NCBI GenBank assembly: GCA_028583685.1
Contig: JAMXIF010000048.1
Coordinates: forward strand, 23,489,885 to 23,553,884
DNA: 64,000 nucleotides
DNA from: Petaurus breviceps papuanus
Lineage: Eukaryota > Chordata > Mammalia > Diprotodontia > Petauridae
Direction of reading: 5' to 3'
In this document: in pieces, positions 1 through 9,759 of the stretch
Layout: the number at the start of each line of letters is the position of its first letter
Numbering within the stretch: the stretch's first letter is position 1
Translations under genes and position numbers: made by a program
Notes under the pieces: model-generated
Told to the model about the DNA's origin: nothing
What the model saw: only the letters and a program-made list of their open reading frames with translations
The model's database searches: none

Positions 1-39
1 TCCGCTCTGTTTTATTTTGTAGCCTCCCCGCACCCCCAA

Positions 40-160
40 TAGACTATAAGCTCCTTAAAGGCAGGATCTGGGTTTCTTTTTGCTTGTATTTGCATCCCCT
101 GCCCTTTGCTCAGTGCCTGGAATGTTACAAACAATAATAATTGCTTGTTTCCAGTGGAGT
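40..160 (+). repeat. L2-type LINE 3' end
   Basis: The segment has the typical L2 3' wording: a short actataagctccttaaaggc block, then a T-rich block, then a cagtgcctggaatg block. It is a short, diverged 3' end with no coding content. The rest of 1-490 holds nothing else I can identify. Confidence 0.6.
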
Positions 161-490
161 TTATTGAGACTGGGAGTGATGGGATTAGCTCTTCAGCCCC
201 TCCAGCCTCAGGTTTCTACAAATAGCCAAACAATACTTACAGGAAAGGAATGTAGAAAATAAAGAATATTCTATCCCAGCCCCAGGCATCCAGGGTGAGT
301 ATTGTCTTACAGCAATTGCAGCTTTACTGATGTACAGTAAGAGAGAAAGTCAAACTCTTTAGAATTGAATATATGTGAGTCACAGAGCCAGAAGTTACCA
401 GTATGAGACTGGGACATTTGCCAATGAGCTACTTAATGTTAAAAAGAAATAACCATGCTCAGAAAGGCAAAAGCCAAAATCAAGAGTCAG

Positions 491-665
491 AATAATAGTC
501 AAGCATTTATTAAACACCTGCTGTGTGTTAGGCACTGTGCTAAGTGCTAGGGACCCCCCCCCCCCAAAAGGCAAAAGACAGACCCAGCTCTTAAGGGACT
601 GTTGAAGTCTAATGGAGGAGACAAGATGGGAGAAACTACATACAGACAAGATATAGACAGTAAAT
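491..665 (+). repeat. Unassigned 'catttattaa...gtgctaagtgct' interspersed repeat
   Basis: It begins with catttattaaacacctgct and continues through ggcactgtgctaagtgct into a segment about a block of material being stored as a long repeat seen again at 36700, 53290 and 63755. A run of 12 C (554-565) sits where the other copies have only a few C. I do not recognise the family by name. Confidence 0.5.
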
Positions 666-699
666 CAGGATTGACTTCAGAAATAATGACCTACCCAGG

Positions 700-850
700 G
701 AATAAAAATAGTAACTTTAATTGATATGATGATGTAAGGTTTGCAAAGCCCTTCATATGCATTATCTCAGTGGATTCTCACCTCTACCCTATGAGGCAAG
801 GGCTATTATTCTCCTCATTTTATAAGTGAGGAATCTGGACTGTAGTTTTA
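700..850 (-). repeat. MIR/MAR1-like SINE, 3' part, antisense
   Basis: The segment reads as the antisense tail of a CORE-SINE: gcaaagcccttcatatgcattatctca, then tcctcattttataagtgagg. It is partial and lacks the tRNA-like head. Confidence 0.55.
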
Positions 851-913
851 TTAGGAATTATTGAAGATAATGGTATTTGACATTAAAAATTTTATTTTAA
901 AAACATTTTATTA

Positions 914-1068
914 GGGTGGCTAGGTGGCTCAGTGAATAAAGCACTGGCTCTGGAGTCAGGAGGACCTGAGTTCAAATCCTAACTCAGACACTTGACACAC
1001 TAGCTGTGTGATTTTGGACAAGTCACAACCCCAATTGTCCTCCAAAAAGAAAAAAAAAACCCAAACAA
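914..1068 (+). repeat. A-tailed tRNA-derived marsupial SINE
   Basis: The tRNA-like head ggctaggtggctcagtgaa is followed by a B-box-like gagttcaaatcc, the tagctgtgtga core and an A-rich tail. This is the same short family as at 1512, 27729, 30111, 33182, 33535 and 51488. A (TA)n run follows at 1074-1092. Confidence 0.85.
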
Positions 1069-1089
1069 AATATACATATATATATATAT

Positions 1090-1345
1090 ATATTTTATTG
1101 ATATTTTCTACACGCATTCCCCTCCCCACACACACAATGAGCTCTCTCTTGTTACAAAGAAAAATAGTTATGCAAAACCAATAGACCAAAGTCCAGAGGC
1201 ATATGCAGCATTCTGTACCCGTAGCCCCCCACCTCTCAGCTATGAGAAGGAAAATGGGTTTTATCATCTTTTTTTTCTGCCCTGCTACCTCCTACTATCC
1301 CTCTCTCTAATCCATCCATTTTTTGTCCTACTCCTATGTGAATGA
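1090..1345 (-). repeat. L1-like LINE 3' end, antisense
   Basis: It opens with ttttattgatattttct and continues through cttgttacaaagaaaa and gcaaaaccaa. That is the reverse complement of the sense L1 3' end seen at 3960-4120. It has no reading frame and represents 3' untranslated sequence. Confidence 0.55.
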
Positions 1346-1511
1346 TTTTCCTTTCCCCTATCCCTCCACCATTCACCCTATGCCTTCCACTTTTTGTCTT
1401 AAGGACAGTTTTCACTCACCAACTTTGTGACTTCCTCGTCCACAACTCCTTCCCCTTACCACTACTCTCCTGCACATGTTTTCTTTCCCTATTAAAATGT
1501 AAGCCCCTTCA

Positions 1512-1681
1512 GCCAGCTAGGTGGCACAGTGAATAGAGCACCATCCCTGGAGTCAGGAGGACCTCAGTTCAAATCCAGCTTCAGACACTTGACATGCTTT
1601 ACTAGCCATGTGACCTTGGACAAGTCACTCAGCCCCAATTGCCCTGCCTTCCCCTCTCCAAAAAGAAAAAAAAAGAAAAAA
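1512..1681 (+). repeat. A-tailed tRNA-derived SINE inserted in an L2 3' end
   Basis: The head is agctaggtggcacagtgaat, followed by the B-box-like gttcaaatccag and an A-rich tail. A 13-base target duplication (gtaagccccttca at 1499-1511, gtaagccccttga at 1682-1694) matches at 12 of 13 positions. The duplicated bases belong to the split L2 end, so the SINE is younger than the L2 copy. Confidence 0.9.
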
Positions 1682-1783
1682 GTAAGCCCCTTGAAGTCAG
1701 AGATTGTATTCCTCTGTATTTGTATCTCCAGTACTTAATACAGTGCTTGACACATAGTAGGTGCTTTATGAATGTCCTTTCGA
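1682..1783 (+). repeat. L2 3' end, right half
   Basis: The segment reads agattgtattcctctgtatt and then gtgcttgacacatagtaggt. It is the continuation of the L2 3' end that was broken by the SINE at 1512-1681. Confidence 0.65.
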
Positions 1784-2028
1784 TAGCTAGGTGACACAGT
1801 AGACAGACTGCTAGACTTGGAGTCAGGAAGACCTGAATTTGAATCTAGCCTCAGACATTTACTAGCTGTGTGACCCTGGGCAAATCTTCTTGCCTCAGTT
1901 TCTTCATCTGTAAAATAGGAATGATAATAGTACCTACCTAGGAGGTCATCATGAGCATCAAATAAGATGATACTTGTAAAGCATTTTTCAAACCTTAAAG
2001 TGCTATGTAAATGCTAGATATTATTGTT
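1784..2028 (+). repeat. MAR1-like CORE-SINE, near full length
   Basis: The copy has a tRNA-like head (agctaggtgacacagtagac), a B-box-like segment, the CORE (agctgtgtgaccctgggcaa) and an L2-like tail ending tgctagatattattgtt. All parts of the family are present in order. Confidence 0.85.
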
Positions 2029-2265
2029 AGGCAACTAGGTGTTGCTGTGCATAGAATGCTATACCTGAAGTCGAGAATCCCTGAGTTCAAATTCTGCTTC
2101 AAACACTTACTGTGTGTCCCTGGGCAAGTCTTTAACCTACCTGTCTGAGTTTCCTCATAGGTAAAATGAAGATGATAGCACACTACCTTACAGGACTGCT
2201 GTAAGTATCAGATGAGATATTTGTAAAAAGCTTTGCAAACTTTAAAGTACTATATAAATTATTGG
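2029..2265 (+). repeat. Second MAR1-like CORE-SINE, abutting the first
   Basis: It has the same order of parts as the neighbour: aggcaactaggtgttgctgt head, CORE, and a tail ending tactatataaattattgg. It starts exactly where the upstream copy's attattgtt tail ends, so the two are head-to-tail. The two copies are diverged, which argues for insertion into a tail rather than recent tandem duplication. Confidence 0.8.
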
Positions 2266-2325
2266 TGGTAGTAGTAGTAGTAGAAACAGTACTAGTAATA
2301 GTAGTAGAAGCAGCAGCAGCAGTAT
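2261..2325. repeat. Imperfect (GTA)n/(GCA)n trinucleotide repeat
   Basis: Runs of gta and agc trinucleotides extend directly from the 3' end of the upstream SINE. This is a microsatellite seeded on a SINE tail. Confidence 0.85.
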
Positions 2326-2329
2326 TAAA

Positions 2330-2555
2330 GTGTTTTTCATTCATTCATTCTCCTGGACTAAGACCTATTCCTACACTTAATCTGAGTTCAAATTACTTCT
2401 GGTATTCTCATTTACTTTATTATAGTCATTGTGTATGTTATTTTCCTGGTTCTGCTTCCTTTTCTCTGTATCAGTTCCTAAAAGTTTTTTTTTCCAGATT
2501 TTTCTAAATTCTTCATATTTGTCATTTCTTATGGCATAATAGCATTCTAGCTAAC
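2330..2555 (-). repeat. L1-like LINE 3' region, antisense fragment
   Basis: The wording (ctggttctgcttccttttct, then catttcttatggcataatagc) matches the antisense L1 3' region also seen at 19400-19600. T-rich low-complexity sequence fills 2600-2660. Confidence 0.5.
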
Positions 2556-2807
2556 TTGAACACGTATATATGCTTATATATACACACACAAACACATGTA
2601 AATATTTATTTGTTTATCTTTTTGCTTATTTATTTGTTTGCTTATCTATCTATTTGCCTTCTTTTAACAGGGATCCATTGGTCCAGTTTTGCCCTCTCCC
2701 CAAAGGAGACTGTGATGGGTCTTCAATTTCTTCATTAGGGTTAGTCCATCCTCTAATGAAGACTTATTTTTTTTTTGCATGATTCCTGCCTATATGTTTT
2801 CATATAA

Positions 2808-2975
2808 AGGCACTGAAGCTAGATTTGAATCCCAGCTCTGAAACTTCCTGGCTGTGTGACATTGGAACCTCAATTTCCTCATCTGTAAAATGGGGATGTA
2901 GTACTTATACTACAAACTCACAGGGTTATTATTTGGAGAGTGCTTTGTAAAACTTGAAATATGACAGAAATGTGA
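2808..2975 (+). repeat. MIR-class SINE
   Basis: The core wording agctctgaaacttcctggct is followed by cctcatctgtaaaatgggga and a tail with gtgctttgtaaaactt. It is 5' truncated or strongly diverged at its head. Confidence 0.7.
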
Positions 2976-3464
2976 ATCGCTTTTATTTAAAATTCTCCAT
3001 GGATTTCATCTCATATCTAGCAAATTGGCAAAGGTATCAAAAGATGGGAATGATAGAATTGGGGAGAGGAGGGTTGTAGAAAAACCAGTACACTGATGCA
3101 TTGTTAGTGAAGCTGTGATTTGGTTCAATTCTGGAAAGCAATTTGGAATTATGCAAATCAAGTGATTAAAATGCTAAAAGGAAAACCCATTGACCCAGCA
3201 ATTTCACTACTAGGCATATAACCCAAGGGAGTCATTGACAAAAGAGAAGTTCCATTTATACTAAAATATTTATAGCAGCACTTGTGGTAGCAAAAGGATT
3301 GGAAACAAAGTTGATGCCTATTGATGGGAATGGCTAAACAACTATAGCAAAATATTCTTGTACTATAAGAAACTATAAGCATAAAAAATATAGAAAAACA
3401 TGGGAAGACTTATATGAACTAATAAATAGTGAAGTAAGCAGAGCCAAGAAAATGAGATAGACAA

Positions 3465-3725
3465 GTGAGCGTTCATTAAGTGTCTACTTAAGGGTTAGAC
3501 ACCATACAAAGTGCTTTTACAGATATTACCTCATTTGATTTTCACAACAACACTGGAAGGGAAGTACTGTTATGACCCTTATTTTACAGTTGTGGAAACT
3601 AAGGCAGACAAAGGTTAAGTGACTTACCCAGGTTCACACAGCTAGTAAGTGTCTGAGGATGAATTTGAACTCAGATCTTTCTGACTCCAGGTATGGTACT
3701 CTATCCATTACACCACTGAGCTATT
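3465..3725 (-). repeat. MAR1-like CORE-SINE inserted in L1
   Basis: In antisense it starts with the L2-like tail (cattaagtgtctacttaa), passes through cttattttacagttgtggaa and the CORE, and ends with the tRNA-like head (actctatccattacaccact). It splits the L1 3' end around it. Confidence 0.8.
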
Positions 3726-3740
3726 TTATAGTGACCAGAA

Positions 3741-3830
3741 CAGGGATCAGGAATCTTCAATTCAAGGCCCTCTAGGGTTGCATGTGGCCTCAACACTAAA
3801 GGTCCTTGGACTAGAATAAGGTAAGTGGAA
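3741..3830. mobile_element. Possible hAT-type element end
   Basis: The segment starts cagggatcaggaatctt and contains gcatgtggcctcaa, which resembles the ends of non-autonomous hAT elements. I could not find the matching opposite terminus or a target duplication, so this is tentative. Confidence 0.25.
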
Positions 3831-4269
3831 AGAACCTCCATTAACCACAAAAGAAGCAAAAACTGTTGAAATATTATAAAGGACCAGCTTGGTCCCAAAG
3901 AAGACACTTAACCTTTCCTCCTTTGCAGAAGTCCAGATCCATGGGAGTGCAACATTGTATATCTCATCCCCTTTTCTTTTTAGTTTGTTGATTGGTTTTG
4001 CTGATTTTTTCCCCCCATTTTCGATTTTCTTTGTTATGAGGAATAAATCTCTGTGAACAGGGAAGGAGAAGGATACAAGGCAATGTAGAAATAAAAAGTA
4101 TCAATAAAATCTATTAAAATGCTACTGTTTTATTTTCTATGATTAAAAAAAGAAAAAAAAAAACTCTCATTGGAGGACCTGTGGAGATCAGGGAGGGACT
4201 CCTTGGAAAGTGTAGAGGGCTGTTTTTGCCTTTCCACCCTCATTGCTGAGCACTGGGCCTTATGTATAG

Positions 4270-6838
4270 TTTTAAAACTTTGAGTTCCAGATTCTTTCCC
4301 TTCCTCCCTCGTCACCCACCCTTACTGGGAAGATAAGCAAATCAATATAGGTTGTACATGTGTAGCTATGCAAAACATCTCCATAGTGAATATATTGTAA
4401 AAGACTGACTATATTTACTTCCATTCCATCCCGCCCCCAACTTGTTCTATTCTCTACTTTGATCCTGTCCCTTTTCAAAAGTGTGTGCTTCCAATTTCCC
4501 TCCCCCCCCAACCTGCCCTCTCCTCCATCATCCCGCCTCTCATACCCTTCCCCCTACTCTCCTGCAGGGTGAGATACCCTATTTAGTGTGTATGTCATTC
4601 CCTCCCTAAGCCAAATTCAATGAGAGTAAGGTTGATTCATTCCCTTTTGCCTTCCTGTTCTTCCCCTCCATTTTTTCCTTGCCTCTTTTATATGAAACCA
4701 TTTTCCTTTGCCTCTTTTATAAGAGATAATTTACCCCATTCTGGCTCTCCCCATCTCCTCTCATTATATTCCTCTCTCACTTCTCAATTTCACCTTTTAA
4801 GTATCATCCCTTCCTATTTAATTGGTCCTGTGCCCTCTGTCTATGTATTCCTGTACACATATATACACACACACATATATATTCATATGCCTATATACCC
4901 TCCTATATAGACATATATATGTATGTATACATATATGTATATATACACATTTCTGTTCCCTTCAGCAATTCTCATACTGAGAAAAGTTTCATAAGTTACA
5001 AGTATAATTTTTCCATGTAGGAATGTAAATAGTTCAACTTTGATAAGTTCCTTATGATTTCTTTTCCCTGTTTACCTTCTCATGCTTCTCTTGCTTCTTG
5101 TATCTGAATGTCAAATTCTCTATTCAACTCTGGTTTTTTCATCATGAATGCTTAAAAGTCCTCTATTCCATTGAATGACCATATTTTCCCCTGAAACATG
5201 ATAGTTAATTTTGCTGGGTAGATGATTCTTGGTTTTAATCCCAGCTTCTTTGACCTCCAGAATATCATATTCCAAGCCCTTTGATCCCTCAGCGTAGAAG
5301 CTGCCAGATCCTGTATTATCCTGATTGTGTTTCCACAGTGTTCAAATTGTTTCTTCCTGGCTGCTTGTAATATTTTCTCCTTGATCTAGGAATTCTGGAA
5401 CCTGCCATATTCCCAGGAGTTTTCTTTTTGGGATCTTTTTCAGGAGGTGATCAGTGGATTCTTTCAACCTCTATTTTGCCCTCTGCTCATCAGGGTAATT
5501 TTCCTTGAGAATTTCTTGAAGGATGATTTCTAGGTTATTTTTTTGATCATGGCTTTCAGGTAGACCAATAATTTTTAAATTATCTCTCCTGGATCTGTTT
5601 TCCTGGTCAGTAGTTTTTCCAATGAGATATTTCACATTGCCTTTTTTTTTTTTCCATTTGTTTGGATCTGTTTAATAGTATCTTGATTTCTCATAAAGTC
5701 ACTAGCTTCCATTTGCTCCAATCTAATTCTGAAGGAATAATTCTCTTCAGTGAGCTTTTGAGGTTTTTTTTCTATCTGGCAAATTCAGCTTTTTAAGGCA
5801 TTCTTCTCCTCATTGCCTTTTTGAGTCTCTTTTGCCATTTGAGTTAGTCTATTTTTTAAGGTGTTGTTTTCTCCAGTCAGGTTGTTGACTCTCATTTCAT
5901 AATTTTCTTGCATCATTCTCATTTTTCTTCCCAATTTTTCCTCCACTTCTATTATTTGGTTTTCAAAATCCTTTTTAAGCTCCTCTATGGCCTGTAACCA
6001 GCTCATATTTTTCTTGGAAGCTTTTGGTGCAGGAGTTCTGACTTCACTGTCTTCCTCCTGTTCCATGCTTTGATCCTTTTTGTCCTCAAAATAGAAGTGT
6101 AAAGTCAGATTGCTTTGCTTCCTTTGCTTGCTCATGTTGCCACTAAATTACTTGACTTTTGAGCTTTTTGCTACAGTAGGACTCTGCTACCAGAGAGGGT
6201 AGCTTTGTCCCAAATTGCTGAGGTTTTCTCAGCTGCCAGAACTATTAGTTGGCTGCCCTCTCTGAAGCTTCCACACTCTCTGGCAAACTGGTCACACATC
6301 CCAGGACCTCCACCCTAGACAGTGATTCAGATCCAAGGAGGTTAAAGCAAGAGTGATTACCCCTTAGACTGGTCACTTGGTCCCCCTACAATCTGTAGGC
6401 CAAGAGCTCTGAAGCAGCCACGTGGCAGCTGCATGGCCGCTGTGCCTCAGCCGCTTCTCCCTCCAGGGGACAAGGCCTGATCACACTCCTGGTTCCCAAA
6501 GTCCACACTGCACTGATCTCTCACTTTGTCCTTAGCCTCTATGGGTTGATAATTCTGGAAACTGCCACAGCTGCTGGTGATCTGAAGTCCCTCCAGCCAG
6601 GGGCTGGTAAGGCCTCCCTGGGGCTAAAACTTCAGGTTTGCATGGGGCTGGGCTGCACTGGCCGATTCCTGCCAGCCTGCTGGGCTGTCCTCAGTGGGAA
6701 GTTAATTTCTCTCTGTCATTTTGTGGGTCCTGTAGTTCTAAAGTTTGTTTAGAGTCATTTTTTACATGAATTGGAGGAGGTGGAATCAGGAGACTCTCGG
6801 AAGTTCTGTTTCTACTCCGCCATCTTGACTCTGCCCCC
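4270..6838 (-). mobile_element. HAL1-like (ORF1-only) L1-derived element
   Basis: In the minus direction it begins at 6838 with gggggcagagtcaagatggc, the 5' start typical of marsupial L1/HAL1. It has about 0.7 kb of 5' UTR, then ORF1: the N-terminal coiled-coil part is at 6135-5785, and the C-terminal domain wording (AWNMIFW..K..GLKPRI.YPAK) is readable in another frame near 5290-5180. After ORF1 comes about 0.8 kb without any endonuclease or reverse transcriptase frame, including a TA/CA-rich stretch (4850-4945). That layout fits half-LINE-1 elements rather than a complete L1. The distal end is not sharply defined, because the opposite-facing L1 end abuts it near 4130. Confidence 0.65.
5785..6135 (-). 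pseudogene. L1/HAL1 ORF1, N-terminal half
   Basis: A 116-residue frame starts MSKQRKQSN. It carries an acidic stretch and then a heptad-patterned helix (LQAIEELKKDFENQ, followed by KLGRKMRMMQENYEMRVNNL) typical of the trimerising coiled coil of the L1 ORF1 RNA-binding protein. The normal protein is over 300 residues. Here the frame is lost after the coiled coil, and the RNA-recognition and C-terminal domains lie out of frame further on (5100-5640). It is a dead LINE gene. Confidence 0.8.
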
Positions 6839-7147
6839 TATATAATAGTTTTAGTAGGAGTTTAATAAATATTTGCTCTTACTGCCCAATGCACTGAGGG
6901 GCTTCCTCTTATTTTAATGTCTTCCAGGTATCAGTGTGCCTCTTAGACTCTTTGCTCCTGGGAGTACACAGCAAGGATGTCCAAATAGGACTCATGGCTC
7001 TTAAACTGGAACTCTCTTTAAGTATCTGATGACAGCTATCATGTTTCCACTTGGTCTTTTCTTCTAAAAGCAATCTATCCACAGTTCCCTCAAGAAATCT
7101 TTGGACATGGTCTCCAGCTCTTCACCAACTTGATCCTTTACCCATGG
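6839..7147 (-). repeat. L3/CR1-like LINE, 3' half of a split copy
   Basis: Read on the minus strand, it contains aaacatgatagctgtcatcag, followed by atacttaaag, a diagnostic L3/CR1 3' block also seen at 15590, 26030 and 39060. The same LINE continues beyond the nested SINE/HAL1 insertion at 9177. Confidence 0.7.
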
Positions 7148-7325
7148 GTTTGTTGTTGTTCACTCATTTCAGTTGTGTCTGACTCTTTGTGATCCCATTT
7201 GGGATTTTCTTTGCAAAGATACTAGAGTCGTTTGCCATTTCTCCAGCTCATTTTACAGATGAGGAAACTGAGGCAAACAGGGTTGAATGATTTGTCCAGG
7301 GTCACACAACTAGTAAGTGTTTGAA
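7148..7325 (-). repeat. RTE-tailed SINE, distal part (split by a HAL1-like insertion)
   Basis: It opens gttgttgttcactcatttca and continues gactctttgtgatcccattt, the antisense of an RTE/BovB-type LINE 3' end. Then come ctcattttacagatgaggaa and the CORE. The SINE breaks off at actagtaagtgtttgaa (7309-7325), and the same bases recur at 9090 where it resumes. Confidence 0.9.
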
Positions 7326-7604
7326 TATCCATATTTTCTCCTAAAGTATTATACTCTGTTTTGCTGGGTAGCTGATTCTTGGTTTTAATCCTAACTCCTT
7401 TGACCTCCAGAATATCATATTCCAAGCCCTTTGATCCATTAATGTTGAAGCTGCTAGATCTTGTGTTATCTTGATTGTGTTTCCATAATACTCAAATTGT
7501 TTCTTCCTCACTGCTTGCAATATTTTCTCCTTGACCTGGGAACTCTGGAATTTGGCTATAATATTCCTAGGAGTTTTCTTTTGGGGATCTTTTTCAAGAG
7601 GCGA

Positions 7605-7934
7605 TCAATGAATTCTTTCAATTTCTATTTTGCCCTCTGGTTCTAGAATATTAGGGCAATTTTCCTCAAGGATTTCTTGAAGGATGATGTCTATGCTCTT
7701 TTTTTGATCATGGCTTTCAGGTAGTCCAGTAATTTTAAAATTATCTCTCCTGGATCTATTTGCCAGGTCAGTGGTTTTTCCAATGAGATATTTCACATTG
7801 CCTTCTATTTTTTCATTTCTTTGGATCTGTTTTATAATATCTTGATTTCTTATAAAGTCATTAGTTTCCATTTGTTCTAAACTAATTTTGAAGGAATTAT
7901 TCTGTTCAGTGAATTTTTGAATTTCCTTTTCCAT
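7605..7934 (-). pseudogene. L1/HAL1 ORF1, middle part (coiled coil and RNA-recognition domain)
   Basis: A 109-residue frame begins MEKEIQKFTEQN and continues with coiled-coil heptads. It then shows SRRDNFKITGLPE, the entry to the ORF1 RNA-recognition domain, and EILEENCPNIL and EIERIH further on. It ends where the next codon reads TGA, probably a decayed CGA arginine codon. The frame stays largely open beyond it, with the C-terminal domain wording WNMIFWRSKELGLKPRISYP. It connects to the upstream ORF1 part (8301-7969) after a shift in a T-rich run. Confidence 0.8.
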
Positions 7935-7968
7935 CTGACCAATTCTGTTTTTTAAGGCATTCTTCTCC

Positions 7969-8301
7969 TCATTGGTTTTTTTGGACCTCTGTTGCTATTT
8001 TAGTTAGTCTATTTTTTAAAGTGTTATTTTCTTCGGTCACGCTGTTGATTAGTTTTTCATGATTTTCTTGCGTCATTCTCATTTCTCTTCCCATTTTATC
8101 CTCTACTTCTCTTACTAGATTTTCAAAATTCTTCTTGAGTTCTTCTATGGCCTGCAACCAGTTTATATTTTTCTTGGAAGCTTTTGATGCAGCAATTTTG
8201 ACTTTGTTGTCTTCTGGTTTTATGTTTTGATTCTCTTTGTCCCAAAAAAAAGATTTGATAATCTGATTGCACTTCCTCTGTTTGTTCATCCTGTCATCCA
8301 A
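7969..8301 (-). pseudogene. L1/HAL1 ORF1, N-terminal part
   Basis: A 110-residue frame, MDDRMNKQRKCNQ onward, aligns with the ORF1 start at 6135. Shared blocks are KASKKN..WLQAIEELKK.FEN, EENNTLKNRLT and a K/E-rich end. It is the same coiled-coil region in a second, independently inserted copy. The frame is lost near 7968 in a run of T (A in the sense direction) and resumes in the adjacent frame at 7934. Confidence 0.8.
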
Positions 8302-9089
8302 TTACTTGACTCTTGAACTCTTTGCCAGGTCGAACTCTGCATCCAGAGTGGAGAGTGCTGTGTCCCAAGTTGCTGGGGGTTTGCACAGCTGTTGTCAGAG
8401 TTTTTTTCCAAGTGCCTGCCTCAGAACTGTGAGGAGGACTCTCTCCACAGCCTCAACAAACTCTGCCACACCAGCACTCCTCACCCCAGGACCACCACTC
8501 ATAACTATGACCCAGATCCAAGCAGGGCGAAGCAGGAGAATCCTGCCTCAATGTCAACAGAGAGATTCCTGCAATTCTGGACATTCATTTGGTCTCCCTA
8601 CGATCTGTAGGCCAGGAGCTGAAAGCAGCAGCAGTAGCAGCAGTTGCAGCTACCATCACCTCTGCTCCCTTGGGGGGTAGGGACCGGACCCCACACTCTT
8701 CTCTCACTCTAGATCAACAGGGTTCCCCACTGACCTTTTACTTTCTCTTTGGCGTTTATGGGTTGAGAATTCTGGAAATTGCCACAGCTTCAAGTGATTC
8801 ACTCTCCTGAAGTCTGCTCCAGCCAGACTGGGCCATTGATTGGGGCCTCCCTGGGTCTGGGCCCTACAGCTCACACAGGACTGCTCTCGGCTCCCAGCCC
8901 AGTGTGATAGACCCTTCCTGTCGGCCTGCTGGGCTGCCTTCAGCAGGAGATTTGTTTCTCTCTGTCACTTTGTGGGTTCTGTAGCTTTAAAATTTGTTTA
9001 GAGTCTTATTTTACAGGTATTAGAGGTGGTTGAAGCAGGAGCACAGGCAAGTTCCTGCTTTTACTCTGCCATCTTGGCTCTACCCCCTG

Positions 9090-9176
9090 ACTAGTAAGTG
9101 TTTGAAGCTGGATTTGAACTCAGGTCTTCTTGACTCCAGGCCCAAGTACTCTATCCACCGTGCCACCTAGCTGTCA
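9090..9176 (-). repeat. RTE-tailed SINE, proximal part
   Basis: It continues the SINE of 7148-7325 after the HAL1-like insertion: gctggatttgaactcaggtc, then ctctatccaccgtgccacct, the antisense of the tRNA-like head. Confidence 0.9.
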
Positions 9177-9330
9177 GAGGTGTCCTAGTACTTATGGGGA
9201 TATATTCCAGCTTTTCAATGATCTTCTAAAAAACAGGACATCTAGAATGAGACATAGTGCTCGAGGTGTGGTCTGACTAGGGCAGAGAGCAATGGGACTG
9301 ACCAGTCACTTCCCCTGATTCCGAACACTA
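9177..9330 (-). repeat. L3/CR1-like LINE, middle part
   Basis: On the minus strand the segment reads agaccacacctcgagcacta and later aaaagctggaatatatcccc, which leads directly into the 3' block at 6839-7147. The mariner-like element at 9331 interrupts it on the other side. Confidence 0.65.
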
Positions 9331-9759
9331 TCGTGTTTCCCCGATAATAAGACCTATCCCGAAAATAAGCCCTCCCCTTACTGTGTAAGATTCCTCTAAA
9401 ATAAGCCCTCCCCTGAAAATAAGCCCTATTGAGATTGCTACTGTAGTGAAGGTGACCCCCTGCGCTACACCCTACATTATGTTCCCCCCTGTATGCACCG
9501 TCCCCCCCCCCCCCCCGGTGAAACGCACGCCACGCTCTGAGCTGCATCCAATCAGAGCTGCAGCAGTGAGCGCGTCATCCTGTTCTTCCCCAGTGATTTG
9601 CTTATTGAATAAAGGTACATTTTTTTGTTCACATTTACCTGTTTATTAAAATTGCTGTCAATGTTCATTAAAATAAGCCCTCCCCTGAAAATAAGCCCTC
9701 TGGTGTTTTTCTGTCCAAAAAAATAATAAGACAGTGTCTTACTATCGGGGAAACACGGG
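9331..9759. mobile_element. Mariner/Tc1-like non-autonomous element (MITE)
   Basis: The left end tcgtgtttccccgataataa and the right end, whose reverse complement is cccgtgtttccccgatagta, form terminal inverted repeats of about 20 bases that match almost completely. TA flanks both sides (9329-9330 and 9760-9761). Inside, the phrase aaaataagccctcccctgaa recurs near both ends, and a run of 15 C lies at 9502-9516. It has no transposase frame. The near-identical termini suggest it is younger than the L3 it sits in. It has been assigned to mariner only by the TA duplication and general look. Confidence 0.75.

Larger units (their letters stand above)
2985..4125 (+). repeat. L1 3' end (ORF2 end plus 3' UTR), interrupted
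   Basis: At 3170-3240 the sequence reads cccattgacccagcaatttc and then actactaggcatataaccca, the hallmark of the end of L1 ORF2 (translated ...DPAISLLG in old copies). A diverged stretch runs on to agcagagccaagaaaatgag at about 3455. A SINE (3465-3725) and possibly a hAT-like piece then intervene. The 3' UTR resumes at about 3960 and ends in caataaaatctattaaaa. No long reading frame remains. Confidence 0.7.
7326..9089 (-). mobile_element. HAL1-like/L1 5' segment, 3' truncated, nested in a SINE
   Basis: The minus-strand 5' end at 9089 reads gggggtagagccaagatggc, homologous to the start of the copy at 6838. A 5' UTR of roughly 0.75 kb is followed by ORF1 from 8301 downward. The element stops inside or just after the ORF1 C-terminal domain, with no 3' UTR and no poly(A). 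It is bounded by a perfect 17-base target duplication, actagtaagtgtttgaa (7309-7325 and 9090-9106). Losing the 3' end while keeping the 5' end is the reverse of the usual L1 truncation. Confidence 0.85.

Noticed and set aside
1512-1590. tRNA gene candidates from the B-box-like gttcaaatcc motifs
   Set aside because: They sit in SINE heads, do not fold into a full cloverleaf and are followed by SINE bodies. The same holds for the other SINE copies.
2560-2660. Tandem-repeat or CRISPR-like array in T-rich text
   Set aside because: It is degenerate tttg/ttta low-complexity sequence without regular spacers. CRISPR arrays are not expected in mammalian DNA.
3741-3830. Complete hAT-type element
   Set aside because: Only one possible end (cagggatcaggaa) was found. 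There was no matching end and no 8-base duplication, so only a tentative fragment is listed.
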